Positions 42,328 through 50,608 of a stretch of 64,000 bases of DNA are shown here, piece by piece. The position numbers were made by a program, and so were the translations under genes. Numbering within the stretch: the first letter of the stretch is position 1; each line of letters opens with the position of its first letter. The DNA is taken from the NCBI GenBank assembly GCA_002412715.1, contig DHVP01000004.1, positions 139,006 through 203,005 on the forward strand. Direction: 5' to 3'. This DNA comes from Deltaproteobacteria bacterium UBA5205. Lineage in GTDB: Bacteria > Desulfobacterota > Syntrophorhabdia > Syntrophorhabdales > Syntrophorhabdaceae. The notes under the pieces were generated by a model. The model saw nothing but the letters and a program-made list of their open reading frames with translations, had not been told where the DNA came from and did not search any database.

Positions 42328-43336
42328 CGATTCACTGGTGATGCGCAAGATGATATCGAGGATGTTGTCGAAGGACAACGCCGTCGAAGTCGTGGGCACC
42401 GCCGTTGACGGTCGTGACGCCCTGGAAAAGGTTGAGTCTTTGAAGCCGGACGTGATTACCATGGACGTGGAGATGCCCGTCATGAACGGCATTGAAGCCC
42501 TGAAGCAGATCATGGCCAAAGATCCCGTGCCGGTGATCATCATGAGCGCCCTGACGAGGGAAGGCGCGGAGATCACCATGGAGGCCCTGCAGCTCGGGGC
42601 ATGCGATTTCGTCACCAAGGATTTCGGAAATATCGGCGGAACCCTGGCGGCCAAAGAGGCGGAGATAATCACCAAGGTAAAGAATGTCGCAAGGAACAAG
42701 GTAAAGTTCCTCCTGCGCAAGCTGGATATCAGGGAAAAGAAGCCCGCTGTCATCAGCCCCGATCAGAAGATCCGCCACGAAGTCCTCGCCATCGGCGCCT
42801 CCACGGGCGGCCCTCCGGCCCTCCAGCATATCCTCACGAGTCTTCCGAAGGCTTTCCCGGTTCCCATTGTCATCGCCCAGCACATGCCGAAGATCTTCAC
42901 GCAGTCTTTTTCGCAGCGGCTCGATGCGGTGTCGCAGCTTCATGTGAAGGAAGCCGAAGACGGGGAGACCCTGGTCTCCGGCGTTGCGTACATCGCTCCG
43001 GGAAACTCCCATATGGCGGTCAAAAGGAAAGGCAGGATCGTCAGCGTCCAGTTCAACGAAGGCACACAGTACATCTACCGGCCTTCCGTGGACCTGCTTA
43101 TGGCCACGACCGCCGGGGCGTATGGCAGGCAGTCTTTCGGCGTGATCCTGACGGGGATGGGCAACGACGGGCTCGCCGGCATGAAGGAAATGAGGGCAAA
43201 AGGGGGATACATAGTCGCCCAGGACGAAGAGACGTGTGTCGTCTTCGGTATGCCGAAGGCGGTAATCGCAGCCAACCTGGCCGATGCGGTATTGCCCATC
43301 GACAAAATATCGGAAGAGATTATGAGGGTATTATGA
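42305..43336 (+). CDS. cheB: Chemotaxis protein-glutamate methylesterase CheB
   Basis: This 343-residue CheB has a receiver domain (VLVVDDSLVMRKM, phospho-Asp in ITMDVEMPVMNG) and a methylesterase domain with the catalytic triad Ser in IGASTGGP, His in IAQHMP and Asp in LTGMGNDGL. It removes methyl groups from chemoreceptors. ATG 42305 begins the receiver; an in-frame start at 42284 lies deeper in the HDOD gene. Its stop overlaps the next start (ATGA). Confidence 0.95.
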   Translation: MIKVLVVDDSLVMRKMISRMLSKDNAVEVVGTAVDGRDALEKVESLKPDVITMDVEMPVMNGIEALKQIMAKDPVPVIIMSALTREGAEITMEALQLGACDFVTKDFGNIGGTLAAKEAEIITKVKNVARNKVKFLLRKLDIREKKPAVISPDQKIRHEVLAIGASTGGPPALQHILTSLPKAFPVPIVIAQHMPKIFTQSFSQRLDAVSQLHVKEAEDGETLVSGVAYIAPGNSHMAVKRKGRIVSVQFNEGTQYIYRPSVDLLMATTAGAYGRQSFGVILTGMGNDGLAGMKEMRAKGGYIVAQDEETCVVFGMPKAVIAANLADAVLPIDKISEEIMRVL

Positions 43337-45177
43337 GATCGCAGGGAAATCAGAGTGTGCAAACGAAGGAATTGAGCGGGGAAGACCTGGAACGCTACAT
43401 AGCCCTCCTGAGGGAAGGCGACAATTTCGAAAAAGAGAGAGCGATCGATGCCCTCGTGGCATCCGGCGGAAAAGAGGTTGTGGAAAGGATCGTCCCCCTT
43501 CTGCAGGAGAAGAACACGCCCGTGAGGATGGCGGTCCTGGACGTTCTCAAGAAGATCGGAAGCACTCACCTTGACGGTGTCGTCGGGATGCTCGAAGACG
43601 CTAATGAGGACATACGGGTCTATGCATGCGAGGTCCTCTCCTTTCTCAGAGACCCGCGTTCCATACCTTTCATTGTAAGGAAGGCCCGTGAAGATGTGGA
43701 CAACGTGCGAAACGCCGCCTGCATGGCCCTTGGCGAATTCGACGACGACGATGCGGTCGAGGCCCTTCTCGATGCCCTCAAAGACGAAGAGTGGATAGCA
43801 TTCTCGGCCATCCTGAGCCTGGGAAGGACGAAAAGCGTAAAAGCCGTTCCCCGGATCCTGAAATTCTTCAGAGAAAGCGGTGAAGAGCTTTCTGGAGTCG
43901 CATGCGAGGTCCTCATCGAGTACGGCGACGATGCCATACTCGATGAGATATTCGACGTGCTGAAAGGATGGGACAGGCATAAAAGGAGCACCTATCTGAG
44001 GATCATACTCGAAAAGGGCAACGAGGAGACATTCGAGAGGCTCAAGGAAAAGATAGGCGATGAACTTTACGAGCACCTGCTTGGCAGCGTCGCCGACAGC
44101 AAGCACCGGCCCGTGGAGATAGTCCGTATGCTGACTCATTTCAGAACGCCCGAGACATGCAGGGCGATTCTGAGTGTTCTCAAAGGGATCGAACCTGACG
44201 ATGAGAATTACGAGACGGTCCTGAAGCTCTTTGCATCCTTAAGCGGGATATGGGCCGCCGACGTCACGGGATACATGGCGCTTGACGAGGCGCATCTTCT
44301 TCCGCTCGTCAGGGCCTGCACGATGACAGGGGTGAAGATCAAAGAAAGTGCCCTCCTCGAGCGTTTTCTCACAGCCCCGATGGAAGTCAAGCGTGAGATC
44401 GTCATGAACATCCCCGCGGTCATTGACGGCAGCGGATGTTCCATTATCAGGGAGGCCTTGCAGGATACCGACGGCCACATCAAGGGTTTTGCCGTCGAGG
44501 CCGTAGGCAATCTCGGGCTGGCAAGCCTCAAAGACGACATCCTGCGCATTCTGAGGGAGGATTTCCATGATGTCCGGGTAAAGGCGTTGAGGACCCTTAT
44601 CCGCCTCGATACGGCGATGGCGATGGAAATGATAGCCGCGTTCGTCGGGAAAGGATCGGTGGACGACAAAAAGGTGTATCTTGCCTCCACGGGTCTCATC
44701 GACGGAGAAAAGAACCTTCCCTTCGTTACCCGCCTCTTGAAGGATGAAGATGAAGGCGTGCGCAGAAATACGATCGGGGTGCTGGGGAATTTCGTGGAGA
44801 ACGAGAACTACGTGGCGCTTCTTCAGAAAACACTCATGGATGACGAGATACCCCATGAGGTGCTGAAGGTCGTCAAGGACAAGAGATTGAGCCGCTTCAA
44901 GGACAGGCTCGTCGGGATCTTTACCGACGAGGGCAAGGGCATGTGGACGCGTTATTATGCGCTGTCCGCACTCGGTGCCTTCGAGGATCAGGCGCTCTTC
45001 GATATTTTTGCGAAAGGGCTTCAGGATGCAAACGGGCTCATCACCATAGGATGTATCCGGGCGCTTGCCGACCTCAAGGACAAACGGGCGATGGACTACA
45101 TCAGGCCCTATATGGATAACGCCAACGATGATATCAGGTCCGCGGCCGAAATGGTAGTGAACAGAATGGAAAGTTAA
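43333..45177 (+). CDS. HEAT-repeat protein of the chemotaxis operon
   Basis: This 614-residue soluble protein consists of about 15-16 alpha-helical HEAT/PBS-type repeats (for example VRMAVLDVLKKIGSTHLDGVVGMLEDANEDIRVYACEVLSFLRD, VRNAACMALGEFDDDDAVEALLDALKD). There is no catalytic or membrane segment. It is coupled to cheB (ATGA) and lies 12 bases before cheR. The position suggests a scaffold for the receptor-modifying enzymes or for the motor; this is inference. ATG 43333 is chosen because the in-frame region upstream is inside cheB. Confidence 0.85.
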   Translation: MRSQGNQSVQTKELSGEDLERYIALLREGDNFEKERAIDALVASGGKEVVERIVPLLQEKNTPVRMAVLDVLKKIGSTHLDGVVGMLEDANEDIRVYACEVLSFLRDPRSIPFIVRKAREDVDNVRNAACMALGEFDDDDAVEALLDALKDEEWIAFSAILSLGRTKSVKAVPRILKFFRESGEELSGVACEVLIEYGDDAILDEIFDVLKGWDRHKRSTYLRIILEKGNEETFERLKEKIGDELYEHLLGSVADSKHRPVEIVRMLTHFRTPETCRAILSVLKGIEPDDENYETVLKLFASLSGIWAADVTGYMALDEAHLLPLVRACTMTGVKIKESALLERFLTAPMEVKREIVMNIPAVIDGSGCSIIREALQDTDGHIKGFAVEAVGNLGLASLKDDILRILREDFHDVRVKALRTLIRLDTAMAMEMIAAFVGKGSVDDKKVYLASTGLIDGEKNLPFVTRLLKDEDEGVRRNTIGVLGNFVENENYVALLQKTLMDDEIPHEVLKVVKDKRLSRFKDRLVGIFTDEGKGMWTRYYALSALGAFEDQALFDIFAKGLQDANGLITIGCIRALADLKDKRAMDYIRPYMDNANDDIRSAAEMVVNRMES

Positions 45178-45189
45178 TAGGACCCGGCT

Positions 45190-46014
45190 ATGACCAGAGA
45201 AGAATTTACCGTACTGAGAGACTTCATCTATGAGAAAACAGGTATTTACTTCGCCGAAACGAAGACCTATCTCCTCGAAAGCAGGCTTACGAACAGGCTT
45301 AACGAACTGGGTCTCGGTTCATTTGAAGACTATTATTACCATCTGAAGTACGGTGCGGACAGAGCCAGAGGGGAACTTGCGAACCTCTTCGACGTGGTGA
45401 CGACGAACGAAACCAGTTTCTTCCGGAATCCCCCACAGCTTGACGCCTTCAAGATCATTCTGCAGAAGACATATGTGAACGGCTCGGGCCCGGCTTCCCC
45501 CATCCGCATATGGAGCGCCGCCTGTTCGACCGGGGAAGAACCTTATACGCTTGCCATCATGCTCATGGAGATGATGGAGCTCCGCCGCGTCACCATACCC
45601 TTCTCCATTCTGGCCACCGATATCAGCACCAAGGTTCTCGAATCGGCCCGCAAGGCCGTATTCAGCCAGTACAGCGTCCGCAATACCGACGAGGTCATCA
45701 AGAAAAAGTATTTTACAGAAGAAAACAATATGTATAAGCTAAAGGAAACCGTAAAAAAGAACGTTAAGATCGACTTCATGAACCTCATGGATGACGATGC
45801 ATACAGACTGTACCGGCAGATGGATTTTATCTTTTGCAGGAATGTTCTCATCTATTTTGACGAGAAGATGAAGAAGAAGGTCGTGGACCATATGTATGAG
45901 TGCTTAAAGCCGAAGGGGTTCCTGACCATCGGCCACGCGGAATCTCTCCATAACATTTCGCGGGCCTTCAAACCTCTCGTATTCCCCGGCACCATCGCAT
46001 ATCAGAAAGGATGA
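45190..46014 (+). CDS. cheR: Chemotaxis protein methyltransferase CheR
   Basis: This 274-residue SAM-dependent enzyme methylates chemoreceptor glutamates. It has an N-terminal helical domain (VVTTNETSFFRNPPQLDAF), the SAM motif WSAACSTGEEPYTLAIML, LATDISTKVLESAR and the CRNVLIYF motif. There is no C-terminal TPR or pentapeptide-binding extension. It sits 3 bases before cheY. Confidence 0.95.
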   Translation: MTREEFTVLRDFIYEKTGIYFAETKTYLLESRLTNRLNELGLGSFEDYYYHLKYGADRARGELANLFDVVTTNETSFFRNPPQLDAFKIILQKTYVNGSGPASPIRIWSAACSTGEEPYTLAIMLMEMMELRRVTIPFSILATDISTKVLESARKAVFSQYSVRNTDEVIKKKYFTEENNMYKLKETVKKNVKIDFMNLMDDDAYRLYRQMDFIFCRNVLIYFDEKMKKKVVDHMYECLKPKGFLTIGHAESLHNISRAFKPLVFPGTIAYQKG

Positions 46015-46017
46015 TAT

Positions 46018-46401
46018 ATGAAGACGATACTTATCGTGGATGACTCGGCAACTATCAGGAAGCTCCTGGCGTATATCCTGAAGAGGAAGAACTATGTCAT
46101 TGCCGAGGCGGAGGACGGGATCGACGCCATGGAAAAACTGAGCCATGTCCAGGTCGATCTCGTGATCGTGGATCTGAATATGCCCAACATGGACGGGATC
46201 GAGTTCGTAAAGAATTTGAGAGATAACTACTATTATATGGATACGCCTGTCATCATGCTCACGACAACAAAGGATGACAAGCTGAAAAAAGACGCTTTTG
46301 ATGCCGGTGTCAACATGTTCCTGAACAAGCCGGTGCAGCCAAATTTCTTACTGTACAAGGTAGAAAGTCTTTTACAGGATGAGGAGGAGTTCAATGGATG
46401 A
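46018..46401 (+). CDS. cheY: CheY-type single-domain response regulator
   Basis: This 127-residue receiver has acidic pocket residues Asp8 and Asp9 (ILIVDDSATIR), phospho-acceptor Asp52 (LVIVDLNMP), Thr in VIMLTTTKDD and Lys in FLNKPVQP. Position between cheR and cheA suggests the motor-binding CheY, although a C-terminal phosphatase-sink role cannot be excluded. It overlaps cheA by 8 bases. Confidence 0.93.
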   Translation: MKTILIVDDSATIRKLLAYILKRKNYVIAEAEDGIDAMEKLSHVQVDLVIVDLNMPNMDGIEFVKNLRDNYYYMDTPVIMLTTTKDDKLKKDAFDAGVNMFLNKPVQPNFLLYKVESLLQDEEEFNG

Positions 46402-48244
46402 TCAGGCGCTCCAACGGGATGAGATGCAGGAAATCATCGAGGAGTTCATAGCGGAATCGAGTGAGCTCATGGACAATGTCATTCAGGACATTGTCGTTAT
46501 CGAACAGAGCCAGGATGAAGAGGTGGTTAACAGCATATTCCGGGCAGTTCACACGATCAAGGGGACATCGAGTTTCCTGGGGTTCAATGCCCTTTCCCAG
46601 CTTGCCCACAAAGCCGAGGACGTTCTCGGCGTGATCCGCAAGGGCGAGATGGCGACGGATCAGACGGTGGCCGATATCCTTCTGGAATCCTTTGACCTCA
46701 TGAAGGCGATGATAGACGACATCCGGGACCAGGGAAGCGAAAATCAGGATGCTTCCGGCACTATTGTAAAATTGAGCGATCTCCTCGATCCCGTCAAAAA
46801 GGCAGCACAGCCCCCGGCCGAGGAAAAGAAGAAGATCGGAGAGCTTCTCGTCGAAGAGAACATCATCAGCAAGACCGAACTGGACGATGTCCTCAAAAAG
46901 CAGGAAACAGAAAAGGACAAGAAGGTCGGCGAGATCATCGTGGAGGAGAAATACATCACCGAGACGCAGCTCAACAAGATCCTGGTGAAGCAGAAGACGC
47001 CCAAGCTGGAGGAACAGAGCATCAGGATCGACGTCAAGAAGCTCGACGAACTCATGAACCTCGTCGGTGAGCTGGTTCTCGGTAAGAACAGGCTCATCCT
47101 CGTGAACAGCATGGCGAAGAAAGGGGAGGAGACGGAAACGGTCTTCGACAACCTGACGGACATAACGAACTACATCGAGGTCATCACCAACGAACTCCAG
47201 TTATCGGTCATGAGGGCCCGGCTGGTGCCCATCAGCAAGGTCTTCAACAAGATCCCCAGAATGGTGCGGGACCTCTGTTCCGAATTCAAGAAGGACATCG
47301 AGCTCAAAGTCGACGGCGAGGAGACGGAACTTGACAGGTCTCTCATCGAGGCCCTCCACGATCCCCTCATCCATATCATACGAAACTCGGTCGACCACGG
47401 CATCGAGGTGCCGGACGAACGTATCGCAAAGGGAAAACGCGGCAAGGGTCTTCTTTCCATCAGGGCCTATAACGAAGGCAACCACGTCATCATCGAGATA
47501 TTCGATGACGGCAAGGGTATCAATATCCAGGCCGTCAAGGACAAGGTCAAAGAAAAGGGAATCATGAACGATGCCGAACTTGCAAGCCTCTCTCCGAAAG
47601 AGGCGATGAACCTCATCTTCATACCGGGGCTCAGCACGGCGCAGAAGCTCAGCAAGGTCTCCGGGCGCGGGGTCGGGATGGATGTTGTCAGGACGAACAT
47701 CGAGAAGATGAACGGACAGGCACAGATCGATTCAGAGGAAGGCAAGTGGACGAAACTTACCATAAAACTGCCTCTGACGCTGGCCATCATGAGGGCCCTC
47801 ATCGTGAATGTGGCGGAGGAACTTTTCGCGATTCCCCTCAACACCGTTACAGAGCTTGTCAAGCTCAAGGAAGGGCTTATCAAGACGGTGGACAAGAACG
47901 AGGTTCTCGTTCTGCGCAACACGGTGATACCTGTCGTAGATCTGGGAAAGGCCTTTCTCTTTCACAGCGACGGGGAGGGCAGCGGCTATATAGTGATCTG
48001 CAATATCGGTGAAAAGACAATAGGCATCAAGGTCCATTCCGTCATCGGCCAGGAAGAAGTCGTCATCAAGCCGCTGGGTGAATTCCTCAAGGACATCAAG
48101 GGAATAAGCGGCGCAACCATACGGGGCGACGGCAAGGTGATCCTGATACTCGACATCCCCTCGGTCATCCTCAACTACAGCATGCACAGAAAGCTCCAGG
48201 CCCAGGCGCAGGCTCAGCAGATACAGGCTGGGATGAGGAATTAG
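46394..48244 (+). CDS. cheA: Chemotaxis histidine kinase CheA with unusual P2 region
   Basis: This 616-residue kinase has a P1 Hpt domain with the phospho-His in VHTIKGTSSFLGF. It then has a segment (about 145-205) made of two copies of a GELLVEENIISKTELDDVLKKQ-like motif, in place of a CheY-binding P2. Dimerisation P3 and a P4 ATPase follow (HIIRNSVDHGIE, FDDGKGI, VSGRGVGMDVV), then a P5 CheW-like domain. The paired motif resembles the N-terminal MshEN/GspE-N c-di-GMP-binding fold. ATG 46394 has GAGGAGG upstream. Confidence 0.95.
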   Translation: MDDQALQRDEMQEIIEEFIAESSELMDNVIQDIVVIEQSQDEEVVNSIFRAVHTIKGTSSFLGFNALSQLAHKAEDVLGVIRKGEMATDQTVADILLESFDLMKAMIDDIRDQGSENQDASGTIVKLSDLLDPVKKAAQPPAEEKKKIGELLVEENIISKTELDDVLKKQETEKDKKVGEIIVEEKYITETQLNKILVKQKTPKLEEQSIRIDVKKLDELMNLVGELVLGKNRLILVNSMAKKGEETETVFDNLTDITNYIEVITNELQLSVMRARLVPISKVFNKIPRMVRDLCSEFKKDIELKVDGEETELDRSLIEALHDPLIHIIRNSVDHGIEVPDERIAKGKRGKGLLSIRAYNEGNHVIIEIFDDGKGINIQAVKDKVKEKGIMNDAELASLSPKEAMNLIFIPGLSTAQKLSKVSGRGVGMDVVRTNIEKMNGQAQIDSEEGKWTKLTIKLPLTLAIMRALIVNVAEELFAIPLNTVTELVKLKEGLIKTVDKNEVLVLRNTVIPVVDLGKAFLFHSDGEGSGYIVICNIGEKTIGIKVHSVIGQEEVVIKPLGEFLKDIKGISGATIRGDGKVILILDIPSVILNYSMHRKLQAQAQAQQIQAGMRN

Positions 48245-48303
48245 AGGGAAAGGGAGAAAGGGTTGGAGAGAAAATAAAGACCGTCTCCGGTGGATGGTTT
48301 TCC

Positions 48304-48341
48304 ATAGGTCCTATAGGTCGAATAAGACTTATAGGACCTAT
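48304..48341. repeat. Dispersed palindromic repeat, copy 3
   Basis: The outer arms ATAGGTCC (48304-48311) and GGACCTAT (48334-48341) enclose TATAGGTCGAATAAGACTTATA, again near-palindromic. It sits between convergent cheA (+) and the EAL-HDOD gene (-), a place suited to a two-way terminator. Confidence 0.8.
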
Positions 48342-48395
48342 TTATTGCTCCCGATCCTTAAGCCTGGCTCTTTGGCCCCGGAGGCGTGACTGTCT

Positions 48396-49676
48396 TTACA
48401 TCCCGCTCATCGCCTCATACTCGAGGATCACATTATTCTCGATGACATAGAGGTCGCCGGGGGTCATGTTGACGTCGGTCAGGTTGATTTGCATTTCTTC
48501 GTAGTTTTCCTGTTCCAGGTTCTCTATTGCACAGACCAGTTTGCCGAGAACGCCGTCGCGGTGGAGGAGGGCGGCGTGGATCTCTTCGGAGAGGTTGAAA
48601 TCGTTGAGGATGGTTTCGAGGGGGACCTGGAAGAGGGCGTCTATGAGGGAGAGGACCCCGGTAATGAAGGCCATGTCGGCGGCAGCCGTGTCCCGGGTTA
48701 TGCGGGTTGCCAGCAGTTCCATGATCCTTCCCCGTATAACGGCCCTCTCGAAGAGGGGGGCGCTCGTCGTGTCGTGACCTTCGTCGGCGAAAAGCAGGAG
48801 GGTGACCCACTTCTGAAGGTTGCGGTATCCGAGGAGGGCTATCGCCTGGCCAATTGAGTTGATCTTGTGTGCGGTATAGAAGGCCGCCGAATTCATGAAC
48901 TGGAGAAGTTTGATGTGCAATTCGGGGTTCTTCCTGAACAGGCCCTCTATGACGAAGAATTCTTCCTCACGGGCAAGGAACCGTGAAAGCTCAAGGAGTA
49001 CGAGCTGTGCGGGTGAGATGGACCGCGCCGATATGATGGATGGTTTCGCGAAGAAATATCCCTGGAAGTAATCGAAACCGAGATCGCGGCATTCCTGAAA
49101 GTCTTCGTGAGTCTCCACCTTTTCGGCAAGCAGTTTCAGGTTATATTTTTTCAGCTTTCCGACGAGTTCGGGAAGGGCGGACCTGTCGGTTGCCATGAGG
49201 TCTATCTTGACGTAGGAGGCGATGCGAAACATGCCCTCGAAAGCCCCGTCATAGGCTGTAAAATCATCGAGGGCAAACTGGTAGCCGCTCTTCCTCGTCC
49301 TGGCGCAAAGCTCCACCACCCTTTGGTCTATCTTTACCGTTTCGAGAAGTTCAAGGACGGTCGAATTCCCGGGAAGAAGGTCTACGATACCGCTGGCCAG
49401 TACCTGGTCATCGACATTGATAAAACCGATCTTATCCCCGATGAGCCTCGAGATCCCGATGTTATTGAGGGCGTTCACCATGACGCTGGCTGTCGCCTGC
49501 ACGTTATCGGTGACGTTGGCCCCGTTCATGTCGCCCTTGCGAAACAGGAGCTCGTAGCCGAAGATTTTCTTGAGCCTGTTCAAAATGGGCTGTCTGCCGA
49601 TATGGACCTGTCCGTCTTTGCCGGGGTGCGATTTATTTTCCATGTGAGCGTTGTCGGTTGCCGGTGTCTTTATCAA
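48396..49676 (-). CDS. EAL-HDOD signalling protein (YuxH/CdgJ-type)
   Basis: This 426-residue protein has an N-terminal EAL-like domain: GYELLFRKG where EAL is expected, FINVDD, VLELLETV, LDDFTAYDG, VKIDLMA, AEKVETHEDF, YFQGYFFAKP. A C-terminal HDOD domain follows (LLQFMNSAAFYTAHKINSIGQAIALLGYRNLQKWVTLLL). Some EAL catalytic residues remain, but the altered EAL motif leaves c-di-GMP hydrolysis doubtful; family members influence motility. The start proposed is TTG 49676, with AAGGAA about 9 bases upstream; ATG 49643 has no site. A FliA-type promoter precedes it. Confidence 0.88.
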   Translation of the reverse strand: MIKTPATDNAHMENKSHPGKDGQVHIGRQPILNRLKKIFGYELLFRKGDMNGANVTDNVQATASVMVNALNNIGISRLIGDKIGFINVDDQVLASGIVDLLPGNSTVLELLETVKIDQRVVELCARTRKSGYQFALDDFTAYDGAFEGMFRIASYVKIDLMATDRSALPELVGKLKKYNLKLLAEKVETHEDFQECRDLGFDYFQGYFFAKPSIISARSISPAQLVLLELSRFLAREEEFFVIEGLFRKNPELHIKLLQFMNSAAFYTAHKINSIGQAIALLGYRNLQKWVTLLLFADEGHDTTSAPLFERAVIRGRIMELLATRITRDTAAADMAFITGVLSLIDALFQVPLETILNDFNLSEEIHAALLHRDGVLGKLVCAIENLEQENYEEMQINLTDVNMTPGDLYVIENNVILEYEAMSGM

Positions 49677-49699
49677 GGGCCGGATTTCCTTTACATATC

Positions 49700-49726
49700 T
49701 TATCGGTTATAGTATCCATAAGATTA
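49700..49726 (-). promoter_or_regulatory. Sigma28-type promoter of the EAL-HDOD gene
   Basis: On the minus strand TAATCTTA (49719-49726), 11 bases and ACCGATAA (49700-49707) resemble the motA promoter closely. Transcription would start near 49693, giving a leader of about 17 bases. Confidence 0.6.
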
Positions 49727-49746
49727 AGCCGACAAACAGTAAAGAC

Positions 49747-49773
49747 TTAAGTTGCGGGTGGATTTTCCGATCA
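49747..49773 (+). promoter_or_regulatory. Sigma28-type promoter of cheW
   Basis: TTAAGTTG (49747-49754), 11 bases and TCCGATCA (49766-49773) match the FliA consensus at 6/8 each. The strong AAGGAGGAGG site follows at 49781-49790. It is divergent from the EAL-HDOD promoter, with 20 bases between the elements. Confidence 0.6.
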
Positions 49774-49795
49774 TAGTGGAAAGGAGGAGGACTAC

Positions 49796-50263
49796 ATGAA
49801 TGAAGGAGCTATTCTGCAGCTTGTGACGTTCAAACTTGGAACCGAGGAATTCGGCGTCGATATACTGAAGGTGCAGGAGATCAACAAGATGATGAACATC
49901 ACAAAGATCCCCAACGCGCCTGCCTTTATAGAAGGCGTGATAAACCTGAGGGGAAAGATCATCCCCATTGTCGACCTCAGGAAACGTCTCGGTTTCAGGG
50001 AACAACCCTATGATAAATCGACGCGCATCATCGTCGTCGAACTCGAGGGCCTTGTGCTCGGTTTCATCGTCGATTCCGTCTCGGAGGTCCTGAGGATCCC
50101 GGAAAACACGATCGAACCGCCTCCTTCCATGGTTGCAGGCATAGAGTCGGAATACATAGAAGGCGTGGGCAAGCTTGATGACCGGCTGCTCATTCTTCTC
50201 GAACTGAAGAAGATATTCTCATCTCCCGAAAGAAAGGATATCGAGAATATCGATATGAACTAG
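49796..50263 (+). CDS. cheW: Chemotaxis adaptor CheW
   Basis: This 155-residue adaptor links CheA to receptors. Hallmarks are LVTFKLGTEEFGVDILKVQEI, NAPAFIEGVINLRGKIIPIVDLRKRLG and ILRIP/LLILLELKKIF. It is full length and carries a strong ribosome-binding site. It is separated from the cheA operon by the EAL-HDOD gene and has its own FliA-type promoter. Confidence 0.95.
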   Translation: MNEGAILQLVTFKLGTEEFGVDILKVQEINKMMNITKIPNAPAFIEGVINLRGKIIPIVDLRKRLGFREQPYDKSTRIIVVELEGLVLGFIVDSVSEVLRIPENTIEPPPSMVAGIESEYIEGVGKLDDRLLILLELKKIFSSPERKDIENIDMN

Positions 50264-50282
50264 GGGACCACCGGACGCCATT

Positions 50283-50516
50283 ATGGACGAGACCTTCGAG
50301 GTCAATCTCTTACGCAATGTTCAGCCGACCGACAGAAAACTCTCGGTATCCAGGGATTTCGTCGGCCCGAAGAAGAGGCAGGAGAGGAACCAAAAGGACG
50401 GGCAGAGTGGCGCCGGACTGGAAAAACCCCGGAAAGCCGTCAGGCTTTATGGCAGAGACGTTTCAGAAAACCCCGCGGATGAAGAGCATGAAGGCAGGAT
50501 AGATATAACGATATAG
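50283..50516 (+). CDS. Small hypothetical protein after cheW
   Basis: This 77-residue hydrophilic, Lys/Arg/Glu-rich protein is probably largely disordered, ending in a hydrophobic strand GRIDITI. It begins 19 bases after cheW and its third codon positions are G/C-rich like the neighbours, which supports coding. There is no recognised domain and only a weak ribosome-binding site. It may be a small chemotaxis or flagellar accessory product, but this is a guess. Confidence 0.5.
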   Translation: MDETFEVNLLRNVQPTDRKLSVSRDFVGPKKRQERNQKDGQSGAGLEKPRKAVRLYGRDVSENPADEEHEGRIDITI

Positions 50517-50518
50517 AG

Positions 50519-50559
50519 ACGGGTAATAGGTGATGGGCAATAGGTGATGGGTGATGGCG
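50519..50559. repeat. Heptamer-type array, G-rich orientation, after cheW unit
   Basis: It starts GACGGGTAATAGGTGATGGG two bases after the stop codon of the small gene and continues with GGCAATA, GGTGATG and GGTGATG units. The 20-base core is identical to the one after fliI (26611). Confidence 0.8.
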
Positions 50560-50582
50560 AATAACCGTTGCCCATTTTTTTT
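50534..50582 (+). terminator. Rho-independent-type terminator of the cheW unit
   Basis: TGGGCAA (within the heptamer array, from 50534) can pair with TTGCCCA (50568-50574), which is followed directly by eight Ts (50575-50582). The repeat array itself provides the 5' arm. The loop is long, so folding strength is uncertain. Confidence 0.55.
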
Positions 50583-50608
50583 GTTATGACTGCGCCTTCA
50601 ACCCGTCT

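Noticed and set aside
42601..43332. N-terminal extension of the HEAT-repeat protein through cheB
   Set aside because: The extension is out of frame with cheB, Arg/Ser-rich and without helical repeats; ATG 43333 overlaps the cheB stop in the usual coupled way.
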